A stretch of 64,000 nt of DNA, taken from positions 67,379,300-67,443,299 of the forward strand of contig CM049314.1 of assembly GCA_026874595.1 (NCBI GenBank), in the 5' to 3' direction. Under the pieces are notes generated by a model. It did no database searches. It was given only the letters and a program-made list of their open reading frames with translations, and was not told where the DNA came from. Made by a program: the position numbers and the translations under genes. Origin of the DNA: Sipunculus nudus. Lineage: Eukaryota; Annelida; Sipuncula; Golfingiida; Sipunculidae. Position 1 is the first letter of the stretch. Every line of letters begins with the position of its first letter. This document shows positions 46,668 to 57,938 of the stretch, in pieces.

Positions 46668-47692
46668 GATACATATGCTATTTCTTGTTGAAGGCCATGG
46701 CCATTGATAGGAATTAGGTTCGGCTTTGTTCAAGAGGTGACCTGTGTGGAGTTGTTCGTTCGTGACAAATCGTGTGTTCACATCAAAGTTTGATAAGGAT
46801 TCTTGCGCAGGAATGTGGTCGCGGACTACGTTTTCATTTTATTATTTTGTACAGCTTTCAAGTGATTCAACAGATGTAAAAACAGATTTAAAAAGTTAAA
46901 ACAAAGCTTACCTGCCAATGTGGTAATGGAATACCGATTCAGATCAGGATGTTTTGGTTTTAAATCCGTAAGCGCTTTTCTCAGGCCTCAGATGGAGATG
47001 GCACTATATGGCATAGCGTTTACGTTGCATGAGAAGAGAAATCTCTATGTCCCTGCTCCCAACAGAGAGACTATCTGAAATACGAATATTCGTGCATTTA
47101 AAAATACTTCATAGTATTTTCATCCAACAGTTCAATAGAAACTAGAATGGAATTGACATTTACAGATCTTGTCACTTTATTATAAATATGTACTCTGTAT
47201 CACGTGATAGTGAAGCTGACATGAGCACTGTCACCTGACATAATTATTTTGCTGACATGAAGGGAGGGTGACAGTAGTTAACACTGTCGTCACGCCAACG
47301 GATAGGTGATGTTGACACGGTGTCTGGTCATCTAATTAACTTGCTGAGTAAGATGTATCCGAGAGTTTATTTAGTACGACATGGGATACGGTAATAAATC
47401 ATTCACTCATCAAAACCAGTCACCCATTGTATGAAATAACTAAAAGAAATCATTTCGTCCATTTCAGACAAGTATTAGAAAGGATACGTTTACGTGGTAT
47501 CAATGAAAGACAATCCATTGATTAATTGGTTATCTGTTTGCGCAGGCCATATAATTTCCTGTTGACAACAGCTTGAAACAGAGATAAAGGAATCGTATCC
47601 TTAATTAGATGCGAAGACGTAAGGATATTGTCGTATGAGCCAATATTGGGTCCACAATGTAATTAACTGTCGGAAAAGGAAATTGCAGATAT
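46668..47692 (+). repeat. ~1.0-kb tandem duplication, copy B
   Basis: Second copy of the unit at 45795-46665. It carries about 150 bp not in copy A (about 47300-47460), accounting for the greater length. The copies are directly adjacent, so this is a true tandem duplication rather than two independent insertions. No frame is conserved. Confidence 0.85.
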
Positions 47693-50600
47693 ACAAGACC
47701 AATTTAAACGGAACAGGAAATGAGGCTTTGAGATCATGGCCGTCACAGAGCGAAACACATCACACGGAAGTGCAACATTACTAGTACTCAATAGGGGAGC
47801 TTGGTTTCAAACAAACCATAGGTGGTGTATTTGCCACCTTATATTCGTCGCTCTGCTCCCCTTCCAAAAGCTCTTCTGACGTAGGGTAAATGGCAAACTG
47901 CAGACGGTACCCTCTCTATGGTAGCTCCGATATCTCATACACAAATATCTGCCCATACATGTTCATTTCTCGCTCCATACACTAAAAGTTCTTTAATGAA
48001 AAGAAATGGTTTTTATTGACAATGCTATTATCCTCGGTAAGCTGGTAGGTGAAACGCTGAGATAAGGCTTGAGCGTGTTTCTTATATTTGTTTATAGGCA
48101 CTCCTAGTAATCTTACAAAAAACTGTAACGTCAAAAGGGTTTTGTGTAGTTCTTACTTTTTGGTTACCTGATTACCTTAAAAAATTAAAATATTGGTAAG
48201 ATTTTATTTTTTTGTATAATAATAACAATATTTTTATTATTTTTATTGTTATCATTATTATAATTATTATTATTATTAATTATTTTTATTATTATTATTT
48301 TTATTTTTATAATTATCAGTTCCTTAATGCCAAAAGTACATAGACTCACGTAAACAGAATATTTCCGGGAACAATGGTGATCAAAAACACTGAATAATTT
48401 ACCATAACCTTCTCAGCATGAGCCTTGCTTGCCATGAAAAGGTTGGAAAGTCCACTACACAGGAGTACGGACGAAAGGTTCCCTTAAAAGAAAAGCCTTG
48501 CCGAGATAAGAACCCCCCACCCCTCCCCCTGACCACTAGAATATATTTTGTATGGCAGTATTTTACCCGGTTTTCGTCTATTTATCTGTTGTTATTTAAA
48601 CATTTAAATTACCAAAGTTTTCAGACATTCTATAAAATACGTATATTGTAGCATAACGTTTATGAATAATCTAAGAGGCAATAAGTGCCAGTAATTCCCC
48701 AATTTTGTTGTCAATTTACGGACAATATTAGAAAGACTACTGAGAAAATAAGATGGAGAAACCATAATCTAAATGACAGAGTTTTCTCGAAATCTCTCTT
48801 TCAAAATGAAAAAAAAATAGGGTCCTATGTCAGGTCCTAGAATATTGAATGGGGCCAATTTTCCCTTGAGACAGAACATATTTCATAATATGAAAGGGAG
48901 ATAAGGTTTAAGACGGGGGATGGACAGCGAGTTTGATGGGGGCGTGCAGTGTTTTTTTTTTTTTTTTTAGTGTTGTATGCGGCCTTAAAAAAATCAGCAG
49001 CTGCAACGTATTTAGTCCTGCTCTGGTTGAATGTCCTGTATTGACTTCCTAACCCAGACTTCTTGACGAACATTTCATCTGACCCTAAAGTAAGGTGACA
49101 TCGCTTCCCTCGTTAAGTTTGACTTTTGTGCCAACAGAATGAAATATTCCTCTTTCAAGCCTATTGGTTGAACACTAGCGTTTAGGGAGAATTGTTTCGG
49201 AGAGAATCCATCTCCGACTCAAACTTCATTTGTCTTTTTGAACGCTGTTGGGACCATTCATATCTTTCAGCCCAAGATCTTTATGTTAATTATCGTAAGG
49301 TGGGACGACTTGGACTACTTGTTTCACCCGTCAAATTTCAAAATCAAAGTTTGTCACAAGTCAAGAAGAAAACTTTTGTTTGCATTGCACATAAGCATGC
49401 TTGTCAAATATTAGTTATTTCGTGAAATCTTTACAACAATAAAAAATTGTCATGAAACATTTCTTACCCATCCTATTTTAATGGATCACAGGTCCTCTTC
49501 ACTACCTTTACGCCTACGCCACTGGACTACTTTATTTTGAAGCCTCAGTGTATTATGAAGAAAGGAGTTGTTTACCCACAATCCCTTACCCGCAGAATCT
49601 TTCTCTTGTGAGTTCGATTCTGCGCACTGTTAATGGCCCCTCTATGGTGAGCATTCATGATAATTTAATTTGTGAACTTAAAAATGATAAAAATATGACC
49701 TGATTTCTGTAACTGAACTTACTGTATTAAGTTTCTTCTAAATCATTAAGATTTGAAACTATATACGAGGTTATCGGAGATTCCATGCAAATGTTAAATC
49801 AACAACGTATTTTCACTTCATATAAAATCATGTGGAATCATGATTTACATAACAAATTAGACTCTATATAACATAAGATGGATTAAATGGCATTTTCCAA
49901 AAATAAAAAGGCTTAAAACGTAAGAAACTTAAACGTAACCTTGTCAGACGACAAGTTGAATAAACAGAAAACACCACTGACGTCATCAAAGCGTCACAAC
50001 TGATAACAAAGCGTGACAATCAGATGACGATAAAACCAAGAAGGAACTGGTTGCTTCCATTTGATATAAAAACCCAAAGAGAGGAAAATGGATTTTTTTA
50101 ATCTTGTTCTATGTCGCAATTTATCAGAAGTCCTGCTTTTGAATGCCACATGACAAAAGTTTTACATCACTAAAACGGTTGTTTTGTTCACTAAATAAAT
50201 CACCACATCCCCCCGTGTTCTCTAAAAAAGTACCATGACAAACATGCCACGAGCCAACTCTCAGAAATGTAGTTTCAAATCTATTTATTCGAGTCCATAT
50301 TGTTACCTTGAGATTTATCATCATAAAATGTTGGTTTTTTTTACGCAGAACACATGAGCTCTGAAATTGCTAGCAATTTCTGACGGAAGAAATGAGTATT
50401 AGAGGAAGCTTTCTTCAACTGAACATATTTAACCTGAGATGGCTCCCATTACCAAAACGTTCTTGATCTGTACTTAAATGGTTTAAATGTGAAAAGGACT
50501 ATGTATATTTGATATGTCTCCTCGATTGATGTTGCGATCATGTCAGGTTTTTGTATAGAATTTCTTTTCTTGCCATAACGATTTCTTAAAAAATAATACC

Positions 50601-50760
50601 AACGGATGAAAGTCTGTATCTAAACTTTTGTCTTTCTGACCGACCAACTTGTATTAAATCTGGTATTGTTGGTATTATATTTACATTAAACAATTAAAAG
50701 GACTTCATGATAAAAGGGTCGCAACCTTTAGAAAGGGGTTATGTACCATAGGTTTTTACC
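47693..50760. other. Unique AT-rich sequence, no gene seen
   Basis: A degenerate ATT/TTA-rich stretch lies at 48205-48317. A poly-T run is at 48952-48969. A CRE core TGACGTCA is at 49978-49985. Frames under 80 codons, no known domain. Confidence 0.45.
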
Positions 50761-50761
50761 T

Positions 50762-50777
50762 TGTTGATGCTATTTTT
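50762..50777. repeat. Target-site duplication, left
   Basis: TGTTGATGCTATTTTT, matching TGTTGGTGCTATTTTT at 51145-51160 in 15 of 16 positions and flanking the SINE-1 copy between them. Confidence 0.8.
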
Positions 50778-51144
50778 TTTAAATATTTTTTGTTGTTGGA
50801 GGCAACCGCCTCCATTTTTTAATGCTAGCTTAACTAAGTATATTTACATCTGCAGATTTCCATTCCGGTTTCGGACTACTTGACAGGGCAGTATCACACG
50901 CTTCCTCTCATTTTTATATTCTGGCGTTAACCAGGCCCGGTGAATACCACCGAGGACCCCCGAAAGGCGCACTGGTGTGTGAGTGAAACACGGCCGTTGG
51001 GCACGACCTTCTCATTAAGCCTGCAGAGCGCTCACCCTGCGTTGGGGCCGACCGTGAAAAACCTCACCGCCTCGGCTGAGATTCGAACTCACGATCTTCC
51101 GGCTTTGAGTCCTGCGCTCTACCCCTGAGCCACAGAAGCCGGTC
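50778..51144 (-). mobile_element. SINE-1, complete copy with target-site duplication
   Basis: On the minus strand: 5' head GGCTTCTGTGGCTCAGGGG then TAGAGCGCAGG (box A) and CGTGAGTTCGAATCTCAGCC (box B); CGGTCGGCCCCAACGCAGG; GAGCGCTCTGCAGGCTTAAT; CGTGCCCAACGGCCGTG; AGTGCGCCTTTCGGGGG; CCGGGCCTGGTTAACGCC; GTCCGAAACCGGAATGGAA; TTAGTTAAGCTAGCATTAAA; ending in an A-rich tail of AAC/AAT steps. It lacks the ~65-bp segment of the long subtype. The 16-bp flanking duplication proves retroposition and defines the family's full length here as about 367 bp. The 62-codon frame at 50940-51128 is incidental. Confidence 0.93.
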
Positions 51145-51160
51145 TGTTGGTGCTATTTTT
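51145..51160. repeat. Target-site duplication, right
   Basis: TGTTGGTGCTATTTTT, the partner of 50762-50777. Confidence 0.8.
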
Positions 51161-52519
51161 AGCCGTGTGTCTCAACATGGGCCAGGCATATGACTGTGAT
51201 GTACGTTTCTATGATGGGTCTAAATAGCGAGAAGAAATCAAAACTAGATGATTGCGATCTTAGGGAACCCACCCCCCCCCCCCCCCTCTTCACGATTTTA
51301 AGGTGAATATAAATATCAGGTTCAAATCTGTCACCATTACCATTACGCTATTTGAAGTGACTTAATCAGTCGTACTGGAAATCCATATTAACAGAAAAGA
51401 AGAAAATCTAGTTTTGTCATTTTTTTGCCCTTGAGGAGGGGGGGGGGGGTATATATATAGTTTAATTACCGATTTTTTTTTCATTCGGATTGCCTCTCTT
51501 TTAATATATTCCGATTGACAGCAGTCAACAAACATAGTGTTTGTTGTGAGGACTTTTATTTGGTCGGTCAGAGGTAGGTTCTGTTTCTTTAAAGTAAGCT
51601 TAAATTTTCTAAAAAAAAACTGTAGGAGCTGGTATAATGCTTATATGTAATGTTATATGGTTAATAAAAAGAGTCAGCTTCTTGGCTCCACATTATGGTA
51701 AAATTACTATAATGTGCCTATCCCTTCGTTTTCATGCAGCATTATAGTCATGAGTAACGAATACCTTAGAGTTTTCTATAAATATAGTTAGTGAGTCTCT
51801 GTTCTGAAACGAAGGATTTGCTTGTTGTAGAAACGCTGAAAAAGTATGTTTATGTTTAAGCAACCACCTGGATTACTGGTACCAGTATAAAACCTATAAA
51901 ATCTAACTGAACAAAAAACTGCAATCCTGAAATAAAACCTCCCTACATGAAGGGTTACGCAGGTGGGAAATTACAAGAATTCCAAGCAAAATAAAAATAA
52001 ATAAAGAAATTTTTTAAAGGGTTAATCAGAAACCTAAGGGCGTACTCTGAAATCGATTTAAAATTACCTGGAGGTATTCTGAGGGGTTAAGGGGAGGGGG
52101 TATTCTAATGCCGGGGGTTATCTCAAATTGCTACTCCTGTTTCACAACTCGCTCTGGACACTGATGATACCTTATTTTTACTGATGTGGAGATTAACAGC
52201 ACATGGGCGCAGCTAAAATATAATCTGAGGTTAACAATGAAAGTCCCATTCACGATGATCTGTCACTAAGCAGGTGTTAAACCATGATGATAAATCAACA
52301 TACTGCTAGGAATAAAACGTGGCTGATGGACGTTTCATGATGATCAGGTGACGGACGGCGGAGGTGAGAGCCCCCGGATATTAAAAGCCTGTTATTAAAA
52401 TGATTAGTTTCAATAGTTAAGGGCGTATCTTGTAAGAAAGACACCGGGATAATAAGAATTCGGATTTAAAAAAAAATAATAATAATAAATCAAGGATATG
52501 ACACTTCTACTTTTTGTGT
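51161..52519. other. Unique sequence with poly-C and poly-G tracts, no gene seen
   Basis: Poly-C at 51272-51286 (15) and poly-G at 51438-51449 (12). A 28-bp hairpin CACATTATGGTAA/TTACTATAATGTG is at 51689-51716. No frame or repeat family member recognised. Confidence 0.5.
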
Positions 52520-52558
52520 TATCATCATCATCATCATCAACATCATTATAATCATCAC

Positions 52559-52613
<55 letters not shown>

Positions 52614-52713
52614 TTATAATTAGAAAAAGTGCTACACCTATTATTACTTTCACTACTACTATTACAATTATAATTACTAAAACAACTATCATTTTTGTAG
52701 TAATAATAATAAT

Positions 52714-52757
<44 letters not shown>
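52520..52757. repeat. Trinucleotide arrays (ATC)n, (TTA)n and complementary (TAA)n
   Basis: (ATC)n at 52520-52538, (TTA)n at 52559-52614 and (TAA)n at 52700-52757. The two AT arrays are reverse complements of each other, separated by ~85 bp, and could fold into a long hairpin. The frames of 72-132 codons here (poly-I, poly-Y) are artefacts. Confidence 0.95.
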
Positions 52758-52826
52758 GTTGAAGAAGAAGAGGACAAAAGAAGACGAAGAATGAGAAGGA
52801 GGAGAAGGATAATAATGATATTAACA

Positions 52827-52980
52827 ACTATAATAATGATCATCATTATCATCAGCAACAACACCAGCATCATTAACAGAATTCCCATTCAATATATAGT
52901 GCCTGGACCGACTGCGAATAAAAAAATAATATTGGCCTTGGTATACCGTCTGGAGAACGTCACGGTAAAACAGATAAAAC
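52827..52980 (+). repeat. 154-bp tandem duplication, copy 1
   Basis: Begins ACTATAATAATGATCATCAT and includes ATCAGCAACAACACCA, CATTAACAGAATTCCCATTC, AATATATAGTGCC, GGACCGA and TGGTATACCGTCTGGAGAACG. Copy 2 follows directly. Identity is about 88 per cent by eye, much higher than the other local duplications, so it is recent. Confidence 0.9.
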
Positions 52981-53136
52981 ACTATAATAATGATCATCAT
53001 TATCATCAGCAACAACACCAACACCATTAACAGAATTCCCATTCAATATATACTGCCAGGACCGATTGTTAATAAAAAAAGAAAATGGCTTTTGTATACC
53101 GTCTGAAGAACGTGACGGTTAAACAGAAGATAAACG
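52981..53136 (+). repeat. 154-bp tandem duplication, copy 2
   Basis: Direct repeat of 52827-52980, with small indels near 53065-53085 and in the last 15 bp. Confidence 0.9.
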
Positions 53137-54004
53137 GTCTGTTTGAGATTAGCGCTTTAATATGACAGAGGATAAACTGACAAAGTATCAAACCAAGCCC
53201 CGTTGGCGAGTTCCGATGATAAAGACCCAGAAGGATGCAGAAGCAAAAAAAAGTACATATATAGCAGCAACAGAGCATCAGGCAGATAAGCTTGAGAGAT
53301 TAACTAAAGAAGATGCAATGTTTAAACCCCAGTATGAAATCTTTTGGATTTAGATGAAACAGGGAACGTCAGAAATAAGTGTTGTTTAAAGGAGAGGATA
53401 ATACGTATAAAACATGATGTTGTTGTGAACCGTGATGTCTAACATGCATTGTTTGATATTGCAAAATCAGCCGACTTTGCGTTTCACGATAAGAGAAAAA
53501 CAACAATACTTTGTAGAGATCCCTTAAGACAACACCGAGGAGTTTTATCTGGCCATGCTAACATTCAGAGGTTCATTTCAGCACAACATGGATGACGGTG
53601 TCTGAAAATAGACTGACTCCCGGCTCAGCTTAATCTATCTAAAGTAAAGACCGGCAACGGGCAACCATCAAACAGATATGTGGCAAAGTTAATATCTTTC
53701 CATTTCAGATGTAGAAAGAAGCATTACTGCGTGACTTTGAGAATAAATCGGGTTAGACTGTTTTCCCCCAGCGGGATATCTAGCGACAGATTTGCCGACG
53801 CGAGGGAGTCAAGCAGGCCGTCAGAGTGACAGCTGAATACATATCAAAACCCTTACTGAAATTGTCAATGTGTCAAGAAAATGTCGAAAGTCGAGAAAAC
53901 CATTGTTTTCATTTGTCTCCACAAGGTCTCGATGCTTATACCGCGTAACTTCAAATAATCCTGACCAACTTTCTAATATTTATTACACATTCCTGAACTG
54001 TAGG
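53137..54004. other. Unique sequence, no confident gene
   Basis: A plus-strand frame of 63 codons (53162-53353) is lysine/glutamate-rich and looks more protein-like than most frames in the window, but no family is recognised and no second exon was found. Frames at 53500-53860 give broken peptides only. Confidence 0.35.
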
Positions 54005-54204
54005 AATCGAGTCAGGACTTGGACTCGAGTCTATTTTTTCGGGACTCGGACTTGGACTCGATGATGCTGAACTCGGACTTGTACTCGGATTGGGAGGTAA
54101 GGACTCGATATATCATATCGAGTCTATCATAAAAAAATACTCTGTCACATATTATGAAGACATACATGTCAGAACGGCTAAACAGAATATTACAAAAACA
54201 TAAA

Positions 54205-54208
<4 letters not shown>
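54005..54208 (+). repeat. GACTCGGACTTG dispersed element, left block and part of core
   Basis: Block: GGACTTGGACTCGAGTC, GGGACTCGGACTTGGACTCG, ACTCGGACTTGTACTCGG. The core then starts with GGGAGGTAAGGACTCG, ATATCGAGTC and ACTCTGTCACATATTATG, as in the 60690 copy. A (TA)n expansion interrupts the core at 54209. Frames here encode RTWTR-like or ESKSES-like repeats and are by-products. Confidence 0.65.

Positions 54209-54269
<61 letters not shown>
54209..54269. repeat. (TA)n microsatellite
   Basis: Uninterrupted, about 60 bp, lying inside a GACTCGG element core. Confidence 0.95.
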
Positions 54270-54271
<2 letters not shown>

Positions 54272-56689
54272 CCTTGCTCAGCATCGGAGCTATAAATGTA
54301 ATTAAGCATTATAGTATAAACATGTATCAACTCACTGAAAAATAAACATGATAATCTGAAATTTATGTAGTTTGGAGATTTACAGGTCCGAATATAGATA
54401 CACACATACTTACAAACAATCATACATACATACATGCATGCATAAAAGACCTTGAGGGAATAAACTAAGCATCCTGAATAATATTTGGTAATTTTATGAT
54501 TAAATTTATTTGATTAATATTTACTTAATGTATCAGTGCTACGGCATATGGTCATCGGATTGCTCTTATGTAAGTTGTTTACTGTACAGGAGTTGACACA
54601 TATGTTCGGTAGGATCCTAACTTATTTTATTATTCGATGCTATTTTCAATATTTTTAAATGTTATACAATTGTAATTAACAAACGCCCCCACTGCAAAGG
54701 TTCAAGGACTCAATGGCGTCGGGAAGGGGGGGGGGGGGGTGTTTTAACGCCTCTGCATATACATACTGGATTTGAAATTAAATTTAAAAAAAAGATTCAT
54801 AATTATTCAATATTTAAAAAAAAGACTGAGAGATGGAAAGACAAAGCTGATTACTTTACTTCCCATTCTGCTGAGGCAGAAAAATAATGAACAAATCTTT
54901 GCAATAGATAACCATTTACTATACCAAATCTTTTTTCAATTTTTTTTAATTTTATGAATTTGCAATATAACATATACATATGAAAATATAAGTTGATTTA
55001 CAATTCTAAATCGCAACATCATTTATCCCTTATTTTGCTCATATAGCATCACATACAGAAGTATTTATTATATATATATATATATATACATTTGAATTTG
55101 CAAATAATAAATATCGGGAAATATAACTTGATTCGGAATTCACAATCCTAACTTGCAATATTATTTATCCATTTTTTGGCTCTTGTACTATCACATTATG
55201 CATATTTATGAGTTTATATCTTAATTTGTTAAAATTATTTAAAACGAATGAATTTCTCTCAACAAACTACTTTACCTCTGGATTACTCCCTGAGTGGCAA
55301 CAGCTTTGTTGAGAAAATACAGTTAAAAATAACAATTATTGCATCAAACTAGGTGAATATTACTACTTCTTGTGTGTGCTGGGGGGGGGGGGGGTAAAGG
55401 GGGTGGGGTGGGGTGCTGTACACATGTGACAGAAGCGATGCTCAACCAGTGTTGCATAACAGATAAGGTTACCAAAGCAGACTGAAGTGACAAGAATGTA
55501 GTTGCCCGGAGCTTGACAATGCAAGTGAATACAATAGAACCTCTATATAAAATTTCAATTTCCACGACTGCTACAGTGCTCAGTTTTACCTGATGACTGC
55601 AACAAATAGTCTTGACTGCAGGATCTACTCGATTTATATACATGCAATATACATTAATTTTTTGTATCACTGATCGTGGCATCATTGTTTCGGTATATTT
55701 CTTTATATAAATCAGTTAACATTTGACTCACCTTTGATATGAGCTGTTATTTGAGAAGCTGATTCTAAATGACAGGTACAGGTGAAACGCCAACGTACAG
55801 AACGTTGTTACGTTTATTAAAATTTAATTCTTTTCCTGAGCGGACTGCCTGGTAGATTTTATGTGCTTGGTGCATTGTTATTACGTAGAGCCGCAGGTGG
55901 TCATGTAAAGTTATATTGCAACAAGAAATATTATCAAACAAGCAAGGTCGGCATGTCATTAACATTCAGATCGTCAAACTCATCTCGAGTGTCCAGAATC
56001 TTCCATCAGCTGTCAAGGGCAATTGGCAATTAGAAATTGCCTTCTACTTATGAGTTTCGTTATGCAACTTAACGTGAACATGATAATAATCGCGTCTTCC
56101 CTTATTTTCTTTTTCTTCTTCTGAGCATGGAATTAGATCTGTCATCTCCGGAGCGATACCTTTTTCTTAAGACATCTGCAAAACTGCCTGTTTTGTTGCA
56201 TGACTCATATATTATAAATGACAAAGCGGGCCTTGTGACATCTGGTGGCGTCGACTGACATTAAGTGTTCGGGTCCGTCATGTATACAGAGAAAGATCGT
56301 ATTAATTATTATAGACAACTATCTTATATTAATACACGAGTTTACTATTGCAGTCTCTATCATTTGTATTATTTCGGACAAAAAAATACGATACTGCCAC
56401 ATCGAAATCAAATGAAACAGATTATCGTAATGCGCAGTGTCCATGCTCGAGACAAAATTTATCGATATTGTTCACAGTAATGCAAAGGAAAAGGGGAAAT
56501 CTGGAATTAATTGTATAAAATTAAGATTCACCATCATTGAAAACTTAGGATATTCAGGTTTTTACTAAACGCTAAATATAGTGAAGCCATTTCCCTATTT
56601 ATTCCCTTCTTAATTTACTGGAAAAAAATCTTTATGAAGGAAGGTTTGGATAATTTAATGATGAATTGATAGGTAAAGCCGTTACCTAA
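54270..56689. other. Unique AT-rich sequence with poly-G tracts, no gene seen
   Basis: Poly-G at 54726-54739 (14) and 55381-55394 (14, followed by a GGGGTGGGGT stretch), and (TA)n at 55072-55088. The 113-codon minus-strand frame at 55344-55685 has a poly-proline end derived from the G tract and is not considered coding. Confidence 0.45.
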
Positions 56690-57021
56690 GGCCAAAAAAA
56701 TAAAAGGTATGGTTCTCAGGCACCGCCCGCATCAATTTTAAACCCCCGCATCAAACATTTTTATTTTGATTTTCAATAGAAACTCACCAATTTTTAGAGC
56801 TGCAGCCGCTCAGACATTTCTTTCAAGAAGAAAAAATCATACAATTTTGTTTTGTAGTGTTGTTACTTGTTTAGGAAAATAAATCTATTATTTTAATGTT
56901 TTTCCCTTTTCAATTGACATTTTTATCGAAACATACCAGATCAAAAATAAAAAAAACCGCCCGCCCGCATTGATTTCTGAAAAAAAGTTCCTGAGAACCA
57001 TACCTTCTTCATCTTTTGGCC
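56690..57021. mobile_element. PIF/Harbinger-like MITE, 332 bp, TAA target duplication
   Basis: Terminal inverted repeats of ~30 bp: the left starts GGCCAAAAAAATAAAAGGTA and continues TGGTTCTCAGG; the complement of the right is GGCCAAAAGATGAAGAAGG and TATGGTTCTCAGG. TAA flanks both ends (56687-56689 and 57022-57024). A 3-bp TWA duplication with GG...CC termini is typical of PIF/Harbinger. Subterminal CCGCCCGCATCAAT / CCGCCCGCCCGCATTGAT occur in direct orientation. No transposase frame, so it depends on another element. Confidence 0.85.
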
Positions 57022-57768
57022 TAACGTTATGTTTTTCTCAGATATTGTGTTCGCTTCCCATCAACAACGGTTTCCTTTATCCTCCTCATTCCTTTATAAG
57101 AATTAGGGTTATACTTAGATCGATGACATAAAAGAGCAATCTTCGGTGTATATATATATATATATCCACCAGTTAATCACGGAACTTAGATAACAAACTT
57201 TTTAATTGGTAATATGCCTAGATGAGATTAAAGTCAGCTATTCGTTTCCTTCTCTGTATAATTAATGTGATTTCTGGTTAACTCTTGGCCAATATTAATA
57301 ATCCGTTTCTGTTAAGGTCATGTTAATGAAAGTTCTGAGAAACCCCTATGTGGTGGAAAATAAGTGTGTTGATCCAAAAGCTGTAAGTAAACACGTGTGT
57401 TTGCAAACGACCGTGTGTGTGTGCACTCTAAGTTTCATCACAAAACTTATATTAGGACGACGGTGTGTCTCTGTGTTCAGAAATATGTAATATCCCACCA
57501 AAGAACCACGGCCTCATATGTCACCATAGGCACAAAGAGGAAATGTAGGTAGGCAGCCACCTATTAACCCAAAGTACAGGGCGTAGCTCAGACTTTTTCT
57601 GTTGTAGGTTCGAGTGTCTTGGTTACCTAACGTCTTCCTCTTTGTATTCCCACCCTGTAATCTATGTACAAACCAAAGATCTGGCTTTATCGGTAATAAA
57701 CCCTTTCTTCTTCATATGAGACGAATATTGTTTCAAAAGAAGTCGTTGGATTTCATTTTCATTTTCGT

Positions 57769-57772
<4 letters not shown>
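57022..57772. other. Unique sequence, no gene seen
   Basis: Short (TA)n at 57148-57165. GGCGTAGCTCAG at about 57580 and GTAGGTTCGAGT at about 57605 look like tRNA boxes A and B but are far too close together for a tRNA or SINE head. Confidence 0.4.
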
Positions 57773-57841
<69 letters not shown>

Positions 57842-57846
57842 AAGAG

Positions 57847-57935
<89 letters not shown>
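57773..57935. repeat. Compound (TA)n(GA)n microsatellite
   Basis: (TA)n at 57773-57802 passes directly into (GA)n, which runs with a few A insertions to 57935. Same (TA)-(GA) junction as 59742 and, in reverse, 16808. Frames of 111 and 86 codons over it are artefacts (RE and SL repeats). Confidence 0.95.

Positions 57936-57938
<3 letters not shown>

Noticed and set aside
49480-49640. Third SINE head (GAGTTCGATTCTGCG)
   Set aside because: A box-B-like word without a box A at proper spacing on either strand and no matching body.
52490-52888. 132-codon minus-strand frame with poly-I and poly-Y
   Set aside because: Trinucleotide microsatellite read in frame; no real protein features.
53500-53860. 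Broken peptides loosely resembling the end of a retroviral-like integrase
   Set aside because: Only a handful of residues fit, spread over frames with several stops; below what I can defend.
55344-55685. 113-codon minus-strand frame with proline-rich end
   Set aside because: The proline run is the complement of a poly-G/GGGGT tract; the rest has no recognised motif.
57575-57625. tRNA gene (GGCGTAGCTCAG ... GGTTCGAGT)
   Set aside because: Boxes A and B are only about 25 bp apart and no cloverleaf can form.
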